Assembly (NCBI GenBank): GCA_023614405.1
Contig: CM042694.1
Span: forward strand, 89,759,285-89,823,284
Reading direction: 5' to 3'
Source: Avena insularis
Taxonomy: Eukaryota > Streptophyta > Magnoliopsida > Poales > Poaceae
DNA length: 64,000 bases
Below are positions 1-10,916 of the stretch, piece by piece; the first letter of the stretch is position 1; each line of letters opens with the position of its first letter. The notes beneath the pieces are model-generated. The model worked only from the letters and a program-made list of their open reading frames with translations. It did no database searches and was not told the origin of the DNA. Position numbers and translations under genes: made by a program.

Positions 1-430
1 TGTCTTCGCCGCCCATGAGGAATTGGAGGTCTGTGTTCCTCTCCTTGGCGGCGAAGTTCGCCTTAAGGAGGTGTAGATGCGTGTCTTGGTTCTGCAACAG
101 CTGCATCCACCTCTATGCGACATTCTCCTCCCTCTTCTCGGCATGGGCCTGGAGTCCGCGATGCACTTCTCGATAGACGTGTGGAGACGTTCGTTGGGAG
201 GTCCTGTAGCGTTAAGCATCTTGGCCTTCTTCTGGCCGAGCTCTAGCCTTCCTTCGTCGGCGGCTGGGGGTGGTGCCTTGGGGTTGTACACACCGTCCTT
301 GTTCTTGGACAGTGTCACACGAGTGTCTACCCATTTCTGGCAGTTCTCGATCTTGTAGAACACGTGGTGGAACTTGAACTCCGTCTTGGTATCGTTGCGG
401 TACATGATGAGGGCACGGACCACCTGCGAA
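1..430 (-). pseudogene. NAM-associated C-terminal-type domain exon, degenerate, cut by window edge
   Basis: On the minus strand an acceptor-like 'tttcgcag' precedes an exon starting near 430. It reads [20 protein letters not shown], then NCQKWVDTR, then [10 protein letters not shown] and [13 protein letters not shown]. After a frameshift near 125 it continues [20 protein letters not shown] and [15 protein letters not shown] to the window edge. The KKAK motif, the 'RW..LL..Q..HL.LL' helix and the mobile-element setting fit the plant NAM-associated domain (PF14303-like), common in grass genes derived from PIF/Harbinger transposons. A frameshift and a stop (around 115-130) break the frame, so this is a relic. 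It could belong to the same transcription unit as the coiled-coil exons at 711-1209, since both are on the minus strand, but nothing seen proves it. Confidence 0.5.
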
Positions 431-710
431 AGACAAGGCAAAGTCAGGACAGGGATGAACTCGGCATAGGCTCGGCTTGAGTTCGGCGAACTTCCTTGTT
501 GTCCATGCTTGCTCCGCTGACTGGATGCCGCTCGATTTCTTCGAGAATGCCGTGCCACTTGTTACACGCTTGTCACATGATTCCCGAGTGATTGGTCATG
601 GCCTTTTCGCCATGCTCCATTGTACTTTGTTGTACACAGGGTCCAATAGGTTGTGCTCATCAAACACCATATTTACGCGCCAAATATATGGCTTTGATAG
701 CAAAACTTAC
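431..710. other. Gap, probable intron or spacer
   Basis: No reading frame with recognisable content. It lies between the donor of the coiled-coil exon at 711 and the acceptor-like site at 430 on the minus strand, so it could be an intron joining them. Confidence 0.3.
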
Positions 711-1209
711 CAAAGATAGTTTCATCTAGCTTGGTCCTTTCCTCCCTTAAACTCTGGAGTTCTTCCCGAAGTGCTTCAGTGGTATCAGCCTGCCTATCCA
801 TTTCCGCTTTCAAATCAGAGATTTCTTTGTCCTTGCGGGCAATGAGTCGGCCATGCTCCTCATTGGCCATGTTGCTGGATTCACGAATATTACTGACACT
901 ATGTTTGTGGTCAGCCTTCAATTTTTGGAGCTCATCTCCTAATCTGGCATTCTTCGTCTGCAAGACATTGAAGTTCTCATCCTCCTCCACATGTTTGTAG
1001 GACTGGGTCAGTAAATCTGGAATGACATGGCAAAAGTCGACTAAATATTCGGCACAACAATCAAATCTTTGGATATAAAGCTAGAAACACTTACCTTCCG
1101 CCTCGTCCTTCTCCAATTTAAGTTGAGCATTTTTAAGCTGGAGAGTTTTGATCTCTCTCCACTTATTGCATATGTTCTTCAACAATTCCTTATTGTAAAC
1201 ATTAACTTT
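711..1209 (-). pseudogene. Two coiled-coil exons of a disrupted gene
   Basis: Two minus-strand exons with good splice signals. Exon 1 runs 1209 to 1095 (acceptor 'ttatag', donor 'GGTAAGTG') and reads NICNKWREIKTLQLKNAQLK. Exon 2 runs 1002 to 711 (acceptor 'acccag', donor 'GGTAAGTT') and contains VLQTKNARLGDELQKLKADH and EISDLKAEMDRQADTTEALR. Heptad spacing of Leu/Ala with many Lys and Glu predicts a long coiled coil. Both exons are open, unlike most of the window. In grasses such coiled-coil tails often follow a 'putative gypsy-type transposon' (PF04195-like) domain, and pieces of such a gene lie on the same strand at 16293-16470 and 18625-19020. A Copia element is inserted 12 bp from the exon 1 acceptor. 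The start of the gene is not here. Confidence 0.5.
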
Positions 1210-1221
1210 CTATAAGATAGA

Positions 1222-2855
1222 TGAAGGAAATATGCCCTAAGAGGCAATAATAAAGTTGTTATTATGTATTCCTTGTATATGATAGATGTTTATTTTGCAT
1301 GCTATAATTGTATTGATAGGAAACATCAATACATGTGTGTTTAATAAACAAAAAGGGTTCCTAGTCATGCCTCTCTTATAGACTAGCTTGTTGATTAACA
1401 AGATGATCAAGGTTTCCTGATCATGGACATTGGATGTTGTTAATAACAAGGTCACAACATTTATGAAATGCTGTGATGAACATTCATCTGAAGTATAGCA
1501 TTACTATCAAGTCATTGTGTTTATATTGCTATAACATCATACGAAGTAATCTTTATCCTTAGACCATGAGATCATGTTAATTGCTAACACCGGAAGAGTA
1601 TCTTGATAACATCAAACGTCACACCGTAACAGGGTGACTATAAAGATGGGTTCGATTACTTTCTGAAGGTGTTATGTTGAGGCTCATGGATCAAGAGTGG
1701 AATTTGTCAATCCAGATGACGGATAGATATACTCTGGGCCTTCTTGGTGATATCACATTAGGATAGCTTGCAAGCAAGTGATGTGATCACTAGAATGTTA
1801 TATCACGGGAACGAGAAAAGAGTGCATGTCGGTAACGAGATCAAACTAGGTATGGAGATACCGATGATCGAATGTCGGACATGTAATATATCGAGAGACA
1901 AAGGGATTTAGTTACAAGCGTTTTAGGTTCTCACGATCACAGGAGTCATCGTTGAATGTGTAGGAGTCAGTACGGATCTCCAGGTCCCGCTGCTGATTAT
2001 TGATCGGAGAAGGGTCTCGATCATGTCTGTATTATTCGTGAACCGTAGGGTGGCACACTTAAGAGTTACCATACACCATTTTGGAGCACATATGTTTCAG
2101 ACGAAAGAATTGCAAAGCGCAGGAATTGTTTCAATAGAAACCGGAAATTGTTTCGGGTGAAATTGCAGAAAGTGGTTCTGCATGTGATATTGAAATATTG
2201 CAAGGGTCTATATGTGAATGTTTTTTAATTAAAGTAATTAACAAAATTCTGAATAAATTTAATAAAAGAGTTTTATTAAATGAGAGAGCATTAAATTTGG
2301 AGAAACTTAATGCATTTAAAGTGGAGACTTTAAAAGGGAATGTGAAGAGGCATTTTAATGTGGAGGGGTTACCACCACATGAATGGGGGAGGTGAGGTCA
2401 CCCCCATGCGCCCGACCATGGAGAGGGGCACCCTCCTCCTATAAAAGGCCACCCATTCCTCCTTCATCCTCACACCTCCTTGTGAATCTCTCTCCCCTCT
2501 AGAATTATTCCCCATGGTCTCGGATTAGCGAGATACATGTTCCCAGTGGCATTTTAAATGCTGGAAGGAGTTCTGCTTCACTGGATCTGGAGGCGAGGAG
2601 GTGGAGGTTGTCGGTGGCTTGAACGTGTTCGAGTGCGGATGCGCTGCTGAGTTGCGGACTTCCTCACGATCTTGAGATCGGCAAGTGTACGACTACATCA
2701 ACCACGAGTTCCTACTCGTTAACAAAGCTCGTTGTCTTCGAGGGTAAGTTCTCCATGGATGTATGTCCACCCGTTGCTCTGTATCTAGTAGATAGATCTT
2801 GGCGTGTAGTTCTCATCGTAGGAATTTTTTTGTTTTCTATGTTGCGGATCCAACA
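1222..2855 (+). repeat. 5' LTR of Copia element
   Basis: It begins TGAAGGAAATATGCCC and ends GGATCCAACA, about 1634 bp, followed at once by the PBS. It aligns along its length with the reverse complement of the LTRs at 22981-24687 and 34163-35875, but is clearly more diverged from them than they are from each other. Confidence 0.88.
2440..2446 (+). promoter_or_regulatory. TATA box of Copia LTR
   Basis: TATAAAA in 'cctcctataaaaggcc', about 415 bp before the LTR end, at the position expected for the U3/R promoter. The same motif is kept in the related LTRs (reverse-complement 'ccttttatagg' near 23457 and 34645). Confidence 0.7.
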
Positions 2856-2856
2856 A

Positions 2857-2868
2857 TGGTATCAGAGC
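2857..2868 (+). other. Copia primer-binding site (initiator Met tRNA)
   Basis: TGGTATCAGAGC, one base after the LTR end. This is the usual plant Copia sequence complementary to the 3' end of initiator methionine tRNA. The leader from here to 3915 shows no supported gene. Confidence 0.92.
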
Positions 2869-3915
2869 CTGATCTATGCGTAGGTGCTTTGCACGGGTAG
2901 TACATATATGTTTATATGTGGGCGATGATGATCATGTTATTGCATCTTCTATGTACTTTGGATATCGGTGGCATAGTGGGATGAAGCGGCCCGGACCAAC
3001 CTTACATGTCATCGTACATGAGACTGGTTCCACGACTGACATGCAACTTGTTTTGCATAAGTGGCTGGCGGGTGTCTGTCTCTCCTACTATAGTCAATAT
3101 CTGATTTACAACGAGTTGCTAATAACTTGGTTATCCTCGTTGTGGTTCATGTTCGTAGGTTAGACAGGTTCTATCTCCGAATTCCCTAAGCCACGTAAAA
3201 CTTGCAATTGATAAATTAGAGACGTCTAGTTTAGATCGTTGCTGGGCTAGTGTTTTGATATGGTATTATTGTAAGTAGATGTATAATAGATACTCTTACA
3301 ACTCACTTAACGTGTAAGTTCCATAGACCTTGGCCTTACACATAAAGGAATGATAGAGATCATACCACGATGCAAATGATAGAGATCAAATGCATGGACC
3401 ATATCACCTCACTTCACACATTAGATGTTAGCATCTTATATTGCTAGTTTGGCGTGTTTGGTAGCATTATAAGATGATCCCTCATTTAGATATCAAGATA
3501 AAATGTGTTCTTCCTTAAGTATGCACCGTTTTGTGGATCGTGTTTTGAGGCATCACGTGATAATCGGGTGTTCTCAACTCTACGCTTTCATACAACGGGT
3601 GTAAGACAGTTTTACACACGCAAATACTAAGGTTCTTACTTGACGAGCCTAGCATGTACAGCCATGGCCTCGGAACACGGACCGAAAGGTTAAGCATGAG
3701 TCATATAGTTGATATGATGCCCATATAGATGCTCGCCTTTGAAGCTACACCGACTCACGTGATGATTGGACTTGGTGTAGTGGATTTGGTTCATGTAATC
3801 ACCAAAAGGACACGAGGGATGTCGTTTTTGAGTGGGAGTTCATTAGTAATTTGGATTGGTTGAACTCAATCTATCATAAACTTAGTCTAAATATACTTTA
3901 CAAATTCTGTTGTAG

Positions 3916-4900
3916 ATGGCACCACCTGCTTTTAATTTCAATGTGTTCATGGAGAAAGAGAAACTTGCTGCGAATGGTAGCAACTTCACAAACTGGCTTA
4001 TGAATTTGAGGATTCTCCTCACTACTGCACAAAAGCAATATGTGCTAGATGCGCCGCTAGGCCTCCCACCAGCTCCGGATGCCCCTGACGAGGAAAAGAA
4101 CGTCTATATAACTCGTCAGGAGGACCACAACTTAGTTCATTGCGGCATACTGTATGGGCTAGAGCCAAAACTTCGAAAGCGTTTCGAAAATGGCAATGCC
4201 TTTGATACCATGGGAGAATTGAAAATGATTTTCGATACCCATGCTGACGTAGAGTTTTATTATGCTTGAGAATAGTTCTTTAGCTGCATGATGGAGGAAA
4301 ACAGCTCCGTTAGTGAGCACGTACTCAAAATGTCTGGGTACGCCGATAAGCTTGTGTCCTTGGGAATAATGATTCCCATTGACTTAGGCATACATCGTGT
4401 TCTCCAATCTCTGCCACCTAGCGACATGAGCTTCGTGATGAACTATAATATGCAGGGCATGACGAAGTCTCTTCCTGAGCTTCTGTCAATGCTTAAGACT
4501 GATAAGTGGAGATTAGGAAAGAACATCAAGTGTTGATGATCAATAGGACCACCGGTTTCAAGAAGGACAAGAAAGTCAAGCACAAGGGAAAGAAGGGTGG
4601 CAAGTGCATTACCGCTGAAAAGAAACCACGAGCTGGCCCTAAGTCGACAATCGAGTGCTACTATTGCAAGGGGATCGCCATTGGGCCTTAGCCCCAAGTA
4701 TTTGGCGGACAAGAAGTCCGGCAAGGCAAACAAAGGTATATGTGATATACATGTTATTGATGTGTACTTGACTAGTACTCGCAGTAGCACCTGGGTATTT
4801 GATACGGGATCGGTTGCTAATATATGTAACTCGGTTCAGGGGCTGCGGAACAAGCGACAACTAGCAAGGGATGAGGTCACGATGAATTGGCAATGGATCA
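3916..4900 (+). pseudogene. gag: Copia gag, broken
   Basis: Starts MAPPAFNFNVFMEKEKLAAN and continues with a gag-polypeptide (UBN2-type) region, for example NGSNFTNWLMNLRILLTTAQ. A stop at 4267-4269 interrupts it. The frame resumes at 4288 with MMEENSSVSEHVLKMSGYAD and SLPPSDMSFVMNY. A zinc-knuckle start, IECYYCKG, lies near 4650 but the rest of the CCHC motif is lost to a stop near 4688. At 4770-4830 a protease-region stretch reads STWVFDTGSVANICNS; its D-T-G fits a Copia aspartic protease site. At least three frame breaks make this non-functional. The protein would coat the element RNA in virus-like particles. Confidence 0.85.
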
Positions 4901-4907
4901 AGAGTTG

Positions 4908-6117
4908 ATGTGATCGCCGTCGGAACGCTGCCTCTCCATATGCCATCGGGATTAGTTATAAACCTAAATAATTGTTATTTGGTGCCTGCACTAAGCATGA
5001 ACATTGTATCCGGATTGTGTTTGATGCAAAGTGGTTATTCATTTAAGTCTGAAAACAATGGTTGTTCGATTTATATGAATAATATCTTTTATGGTCATGC
5101 ACCTGTGTTGAATGGTTTATTTATGTTGGATCTCGATAGTAGTATTACGCATATTCATAATGTTGATGCTAAAAGAATTAAACTTGATAATGATATATCT
5201 ACATATATGTGGCACTGTCGTCTAGGTCATATTGGCGTTAAACGCATGAAGAAACTCCATTCTGATGGAATTTTGGAATCACTTGATTTTGAATCATTTG
5301 ATACATGTGAGCCATGCCTTATGGGCAAGATGACTAGAACGTCGTTTTCCAGTTCAATGGAACGGGCGACAGATCTATTGGAAATCATACATACTGATGT
5401 GTGTGGACCAATGAGTGTGTCGGCGCGAGATGGATATCATTATTTTGTTACTTTCACGGATGATTTGAGTAGATATGGGTATATCTATTTGATGAAACAC
5501 AAGTCTGAAACTTTTGAAAAGTTCAAAGAATTTCAGAATGAAGTGGAAAATCATCGCAATAGAAAGATCAAATTTCTACGGTCCGACCGTGGAGGAGAGT
5601 ATCTTAGTTACGAGTTTAACACACATATGAAAGACTGTGGAATAGTTTCACAACTCACGCCTGCCGGAAAACCACAAAGTAATGGTGTGTCAGAACGTCG
5701 TAATCGTACTTTATTGGATATGGTTCGATCTATGATGTCTCTGACTGACTTGCCACTGTTATTTTGGGGTTATGCACTAGAAACCGTTGTATTCACTTTA
5801 AATAGGGCACCATCTAAATGCGTTGAAAAGACACCGTATGAATTATGGTTTGGAAACAAACCTAAGCTGTCATTTCTTAAAGTTTGGGGATGCGATGTTT
5901 ATGTGAAGAAACTTCAACCGGATAAACTCGAACCCAAAGCGGAAAATGCGTCTTCATAGGATACCTTAAGGAAACGATTGGGTATACCTTCTATCACTGA
6001 TCCGAGGGCAAGGTCTTTGTTGCCAAGAATGGATCCTTTCTTGAGAAGGAGTTTCTCGCGAAAGGTGTGAGTAGTCGGAAGGTAGAACTCGAAGAGGTTA
6101 TTGAACCTTCTCTTCAT
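4908..6117 (+). pseudogene. int: Copia integrase region, nearly open but ending in frame breaks
   Basis: A frame of about 350 residues (4910-5959) holds the GAG-pre-integrase zinc finger (MWHCRLGHIGVKRMKKLHSD, then DTCEPCLMGK) and an integrase core with all three acidic positions: D in IIHTDVCGPM, D in FLRSDRGGEY and E in GVSERRNRTLLDMV. A stop at 5957-5959 ends the frame after ELWFGNKPKLSFLKVWGCDV. The C-terminal part continues shifted until about 6290. The integrase would insert the cDNA into the host chromosome. This is the best-preserved part of the element. Confidence 0.9.
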
Positions 6118-6169
6118 GAAATGGCGAGTAGCGCAGCTCCAGAAGTTGTTTCGGAGTTGACTTCACCTA

Positions 6170-7228
6170 ATGAAGAGAGAGCTAATGATATTGATCATGA
6201 AACTCCGAAGAGGACACTACCGAACCTCGCGGGTCAAGCGGGACACGGCTCTCGAACTGTACGGCAATCCTGTTATGAATTTCATGATTGATGAAATAGA
6301 TGACCCTGCGACGTATGAAGAAGTGATGATGAGCCCTGATTCCAACAAATGGCTAGAAGCCATGAAATCTGAGATGAAATCCATGTACGAAAACCAGGTT
6401 TGGACCTTGGTGGACTTACCTCACGACCGAAAGGTCGTTGAGAATAAATGGATTTTCAAAAGAAAAACTGATGCTGATGGTAATGTGACCATCTATAAGG
6501 CTCGACTTGTCGCAAAGGGGTTTTGACAAATTCAAGGAGTTGACTACGATGAGACATTCTCTCCCGTAGCGATGCTTAAGTCGGTTAGGATTATGTTAGC
6601 AATTGCTGCATATTTCGATTATGAAATATGGCAGATGGATGTCAAAACTGCGTTCCTCAATGGTAATATTGAAGAAGAGTTGTATATGATACAAACTAAT
6701 GGTTTTGTCGATCCTAAGGATGCTGATAAGGTGTGCAAACTTCAGCGATCCATCTATGGACTGAAGCAAGCATCCCGGAGTTGGAATCTCCGCTTTGATG
6801 AGGTGATCAAAGAGTTTGGATTTTTCCAAACTTATGGAGAGGCTTGTATTTACAAGAAAGTGAGTGGGAGCAATGTGGCATTTCTGATAATATATGTGGA
6901 TGACATATTATTGATTGGAAATGATTTAGATCTTTTAAACAGTGTTAAAAGTTATCTAAACAGCAAATTTTTGATGAAGGACCTTGGTGAAGCTTCATAT
7001 ATATTAGGCATTAAAATCTATAGAGATAGATCAAGACGCCTAATTGGGCTATCGCAGAGTACATACCTTGATAAGATATTAAAGAAGTTTAATATGGACG
7101 GAAGTAAGAAGGGGTTCTTACCTATGTTGCAAGGCAAGACATTGAGTAAGACTCAAAGTCCGGCTACGGTGGAAGAAAGAGAGATAATGGATAAGATCCC
7201 CTATGCCCCATCTATCCAAAGGTTCTAA
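6170..7228 (+). pseudogene. RT: Copia reverse transcriptase, stop-interrupted and truncated
   Basis: Reads NKWLEAMKSEMKSMYENQVW and WIFKRKTDADGNVTIYKARL, then a TGA stop at 6524-6526. The same polyprotein resumes with IWQMDVKTAFLNGNIEEELY and LQRSIYGLKQASRSWNLRFD. The catalytic motif is intact as FLIIYVDDILLIGND. It ends near 7228 just after the thumb region, and no RNase H follows. The truncation coincides with the end of recognisable Copia sequence, so it reflects deletion or replacement by the DNA that follows rather than point decay. Confidence 0.9.
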
Positions 7229-7596
7229 AAGGTGAGCAACTTCATCCTTTGAACTCTCATTACTATATTAGCTCATTTCCATGCTCTATCTTGTAGATGG
7301 ATTTGTGGATTTAGTTTGGTAGTAATTTTTGCAATGATAACATGAGATCGATATTTAGATTCTATCTATCTTGTATTAATGTAAGGAACTCTAAGATAAA
7401 TATCACAATATGTGGATTCTATCTATATATATCTTGTTTTGGCACATAGTCTCGAAATTTGATTTTAGAAGCACACACATGTGTCAGTTCATCATTCTAA
7501 CTAGCTGGGCAAAATATCCTTCTTCGTCTACCTTCATTCAACAAACTGAAAAAAATGTAACAAAGATAGGGTTAATTGATAAAAGCTTGATAAGAA
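7229..7596. other. Unassigned AT-rich spacer
   Basis: No supported gene, LTR or terminal inverted repeat. It lies between the truncated Copia and the hairpin array and may be part of the CACTA element downstream, whose left end I could not find. Confidence 0.4.
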
Positions 7597-7626
7597 GACA
7601 TCACAGTACATCTTCGAGAAGCTCCT

Positions 7627-7696
7627 CTATGGCGAGCACCTCGAAGATGTCTGAGGATAGGATCCTAAGACATCTTCGAGAGAAGCTCCGCCATAG
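7627..7696. repeat. Tandem hairpin 1 of 3
   Basis: Imperfect inverted repeat of about 70 bp. The core arms are CTCGAAGATGTCT and AGACATCTTCGAG (perfectly complementary), extended outward by ctatggcgag / gctccgccatag. The loop is short. Confidence 0.85.
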
Positions 7697-7792
7697 TGGT
7701 GTCCCTCTCGCACCATCTTGGAGTTAATAACTTCTCTAGCTATAGATTAATACGCCGGGTAACTAAAACAATTCACATATTAGGGAGTGCCT

Positions 7793-7860
7793 CTATGGCG
7801 AGCTCCTCGAAGATGTCTGAGGACGGGATCCTAAGACATCTTCGAGAAGCTCTGCCGTAG
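7793..7860. repeat. Tandem hairpin 2 of 3
   Basis: Second copy, 166 bp after the first, with the same core arms CTCGAAGATGTCT / AGACATCTTCGAG and outer arms ctatggcgagct / agctctgccgtag. Only a few mismatches break about 30 paired bases per arm. Confidence 0.85.
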
Positions 7861-7960
7861 TGGTGTCCCTGCTCTCGCACACCATCTTTCAGTTTATATC
7901 TTCTCTAGCTAGATCAGTATGCTGGTGGAGCTAACTAATTTCACATATTAGAGAGTGCCT

Positions 7961-8028
7961 CTACGGCGAGCTCCTCGAACATGTCTGAGGACAAGGTCCT
8001 AAGACATCTTCGAGAAGCTCCGCCATAG
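7961..8028. repeat. Tandem hairpin 3 of 3
   Basis: Third copy, 168 bp after the second. One core mismatch (CTCGAACATGTCT) relative to the others. The flanking 'cacatattagggagtgcct' and 'gtggtgtccctg' are shared, so whole ~167-bp units were duplicated. Confidence 0.85.
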
Positions 8029-8157
8029 TGGTGTCCCTGGCCTCGCACACCATCTTGCAGTTCTTCACAAGAATGGATACCTATTTATAGATTAAGCAGC
8101 ATAACATAGTGTTGGGCACTGATGACATAATATCGACACACTCACCCCTGGCATAGT

Positions 8158-8562
8158 GCTGCCACCCACCCAAAATAGTGTCGTCGTTTAATTTACTGGC
8201 TTAGTGCTGCCCACTGAGGACATAGTGTCGACATGTTGTCTCCACATCCACATTTAGTCCCGGTTGGTGCCTCCAACCGGGACTAAAGGTTCATCATATC
8301 TTTAGTCCCGGTTGCTGGTTTTAATTTTGTTTTTTAGATTAGTACTAATTAATTATGATTATGCTGCCACCCACCCAAAATAGTGTCATCATTTAATTTC
8401 GGCTTAGTCTTTATCGAGGACATAGTGTCGACATGTTGTCTCCACATCCACATTTAGTCCTGGTTGGTGCCTCCAACCGGGACTAACGGTTCATCATATC
8501 TTTAGTCCCGGTTGCTAGATTTAATTTTGTTTTTTAGATTAGTACTAATTAATTATGATTAT
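8158..8562. repeat. Tandem duplication (about 200 bp x 2) with CACTA subterminal hairpins
   Basis: Copy 1 (8158-8362) and copy 2 (8363-8562) both run from 'tgctgccacccacccaaaatagtgtc' to 'ctaattaattatgattat'. Each carries tttagtcccggttgg...ccaaccgggactaaa (8253-8287 and 8453-8487), the inverted subterminal motif of grass CACTA elements. A transposase frame starts just after copy 2. Confidence 0.85.
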
Positions 8563-8594
8563 GTTTGATGTACTTAATTAATTATATAATGCAG

Positions 8595-10077
8595 ATGAGC
8601 CGGCAATGGATGTACGCTGACCGACTCTCTAGCAAGTTCATTAAAGGCGTGCATTCTTTTCTAATTGTGGCAAAGACAAACAAGCGGAATGGTTTTATGT
8701 CTTGTCCATGTGGTATCTGTCAGAATCATAAGAAATACTCTTCCTCAAGAGTCCTTCACAGCCACCTGTTTCGGTCCGGTTTTATGACCGGCTATAATTG
8801 TTGGACCAAGCACGAAGTCCTTTACAGTATCAAGATCCCGTCTGGTTTCTCATCAAACATAAAGGGAATAATAAGTATGGCAGAGAAAAAATTTCAAAAT
8901 CTAAAGTCTCATGACTGCCACGTGCTTATGACCCAGCTGCTTCCGATTGCATTGAGGGGACTCCTACCGGAAAATGTTCGAGTATCCATTGTGAAGCTAT
9001 GTGTGTTTCTCAATGCAATTTATGAGAAGGTAATCAGTCTAGATAGTCTACCAAGGTAACAGAAAGATGTGGTCCAATGTATTGTCAGCTTCGAGTTGGT
9101 GTTCCCACCATCCTTCTTCAATATTATGACACACCTCCTAGTTCACCTAGTCGAAGAGATTAACATTCTCGGTCCTGTATTTTTACACAATATGTTCCCC
9201 TTTGAGAGGTTCATGGGAGTGTTAAAGAAATATGTTCATAACCGTGCTAGGCCAGAAGGAAGCATCTCAAAGGGATATGGAACAGAGGAGGTCATTGAGT
9301 TTTGTGTTGACTTTATTCCTGACCTTAAGCCCATCGGTGTTCCTGAATCACAGCATGAGGGTAGACTTAGTGGAAAAGGCACGTTAGGAAAGAAAGCAAG
9401 GATATGTATGGATGGACATTCTCTCACTAAAGCACACTACACAATTCTGCAAAGTTCCACCTTGGTGGCTCCGTATATCGAGGAACACAAGAATATTGTA
9501 CACTCCAACAACCCGGGGAAGCCTGGCTCCTAGATTAGAGATGAACACATGAGGACTTTCGGAGGTTGGTTGCAGACATATCTCATGAATGACATAAATG
9601 TTGGAGAGCAGTTGTACTTGTTGGCCAGGTCACCATCTTCGACTATATTGACTTTCCAAGGGTACGAGATAAATGGGAATATATTTTACACGATCGCCCA
9701 AGATAAAAAAGAGCACCAATCAAAATAGTGGTGTCTGATTTGATGCAACAGACGAGAATGGGCAAAATGATACATATTATGGTTATATAGAGGAGATATG
9801 GGAACTTGACTATGGACCTTTTTTTAAGGTTCCTTTGTTTCGGTACAAATGGGTCAAGCTGACAGGAGGCAGGGTTGAGGTAGACAAGAAATACGGAATG
9901 ACAACAGTGGATCTCAACAACCTTGTGTATAGAAATGAACCATTTGTCCTAGCCAATGATGTGGCTCAGGTTTTTTATGTGAAGGACATGTCTACCAAAC
10001 CAGGAAAAAGGAAAGATAAGCAAAAGAATACAGCATTCGATGAGCCAAAGCGCCACATAGTTCTTTCAAGGTTATGA
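8595..10077 (+). pseudogene. TNP2-like CACTA transposase, catalytic core deleted
   Basis: Starts MSRQWMYADRLSSKFIKGVH after an acceptor-like 'aatgcag'. The first ~75 residues are a transposase-associated domain (PF13963-like) with its cysteine cluster (MSCPCGICQNHKKYSSSRVL) and LHSHLFRSGFMTGYNCWTKH. The frame then jumps to MAEKKFQNLKSHDCHVLMTQ, the downstream region of such proteins, followed by FFNIMTHLLVHLVEEINILG and HNMFPFERFMGVLKKYVHNR (DUF4218-like). After more breaks comes VPLFRYKWVKL-type sequence near 9830 (DUF4216-like). The central Transposase_21 (DDE-type) segment is absent, so no activity is expected. Stops at 9057-9059 and 9531-9533 and frameshifts at 9640-9830 add to this. Confidence 0.8.
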
Positions 10078-10562
10078 TAAGTTTTATGAAATTCCGCCCT
10101 TCGCTGTGAAGGATGACCCAAGCATCCCATTAAGTAAGGAAGATGCTCCATGGTTACAGATTAGAAGAAAACCCTAACAATAGAGATGTGTGGATGTTGG
10201 TGATGTACAATATTATTAAACCTTTATTTTTAATGATCTTCTTATATGTATATGGATATAAACTATCTCGATCTCAATAGGTAGTATTGCAACTTGCTGT
10301 GGCCAGACTTTTATTAATATTAAAATGTAAAAATTAGTCATAATCATATCTAGCCCTGTAGTACACAATAATAAACTATATTTTTCCAACATTTGTACTA
10401 AATATAATACTTGTTAAACAATAGATAATTTCATTTAAGTTGTATAATAAAGTATGATAATAGATTTAAATTATAGATCTTCTTTTTCTGAAAAATTTGA
10501 TATACAATACATAATTTTCTGAAAACTATAAACCATTTTTGATTTTGGCGCCAAAAATAACC
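10078..10562. other. AT-rich spacer inside CACTA
   Basis: Remainder of the transposase gene end (one more stretch reads DDPSIPLSKEDAPWLQ-like near 10110-10165) and then AT-rich sequence without a supported gene. Confidence 0.4.
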
Positions 10563-10603
10563 TTTAGCCCCGGTTGGTTTGTTACAAACCAACCGGGGCT
10601 AAA
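10563..10603. repeat. Perfect 19-bp inverted repeat (internal subterminal-type hairpin)
   Basis: TTTAGCCCCGGTTGGTTTG, a TTA loop, and the exact reverse complement. It is a variant (agcccc for agtccc) of the subterminal motif at the element ends, but lies in the middle, 75 bp before a TATA box. Confidence 0.9.
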
Positions 10604-10677
10604 CATGGGGGAAGAGCGGCGGGCGAAAATCCTTTTAGCCACGGTTTGTATTACAACCGAGAGCTAAAAAGGGGTGG

Positions 10678-10685
10678 TATAAATA
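10678..10685 (+). promoter_or_regulatory. TATA box, probable promoter of the second CACTA gene
   Basis: TATAAATA in 'ggtggtataaatacccc', just after a second subterminal-like hairpin and before a GC-rich, 5' UTR-like stretch. It would drive transcription rightward into the multi-exon gene ending at 15820. Confidence 0.5.
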
Positions 10686-10916
10686 CCCCACTCCCACCTC
10701 GGGTCGTGTCATGACCCGAAGAGCCAGATCACCTTCTTCCCAGCGCCACGCACACGTCGCCACGCTTGGCCTTCTTGCCCGTGAGAAGAGAGCCAGCCGC
10801 CTGCCCGCTCTACCTTGGCCCACGCCGAGCCACCCATGACCTTGCCATCACCGCCCGCTTTTACCTGATCTCTGCTTGGCGCCTCGAATACGATCATGCC
10901 CGCCATGCCCAATTTT

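Larger units (their letters stand above)
1222..7228 (+). mobile_element. Copia LTR retrotransposon, 3'-truncated
   Basis: One 5' LTR (1222-2855), a Met-tRNA primer-binding site directly after it, a 1-kb leader, and a Copia-order polyprotein (gag, integrase, reverse transcriptase) in broken frames. The sequence stops being Copia-like at about 7228, inside or just after the reverse transcriptase. RNase H, the polypurine tract and the 3' LTR are missing, so no TSD can be checked. The LTR start 'TGAAGGAAATATGCCC' resembles the Angela/BARE/WIS group of Triticeae Copia elements. The same LTR family, in the opposite direction, bounds the element at 22981-35875. Confidence 0.9.

Noticed and set aside
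7627..8028. CRISPR-like regular array
   Set aside because: Three units with non-unique spacers in a plant genome; a tandem duplication of hairpins.
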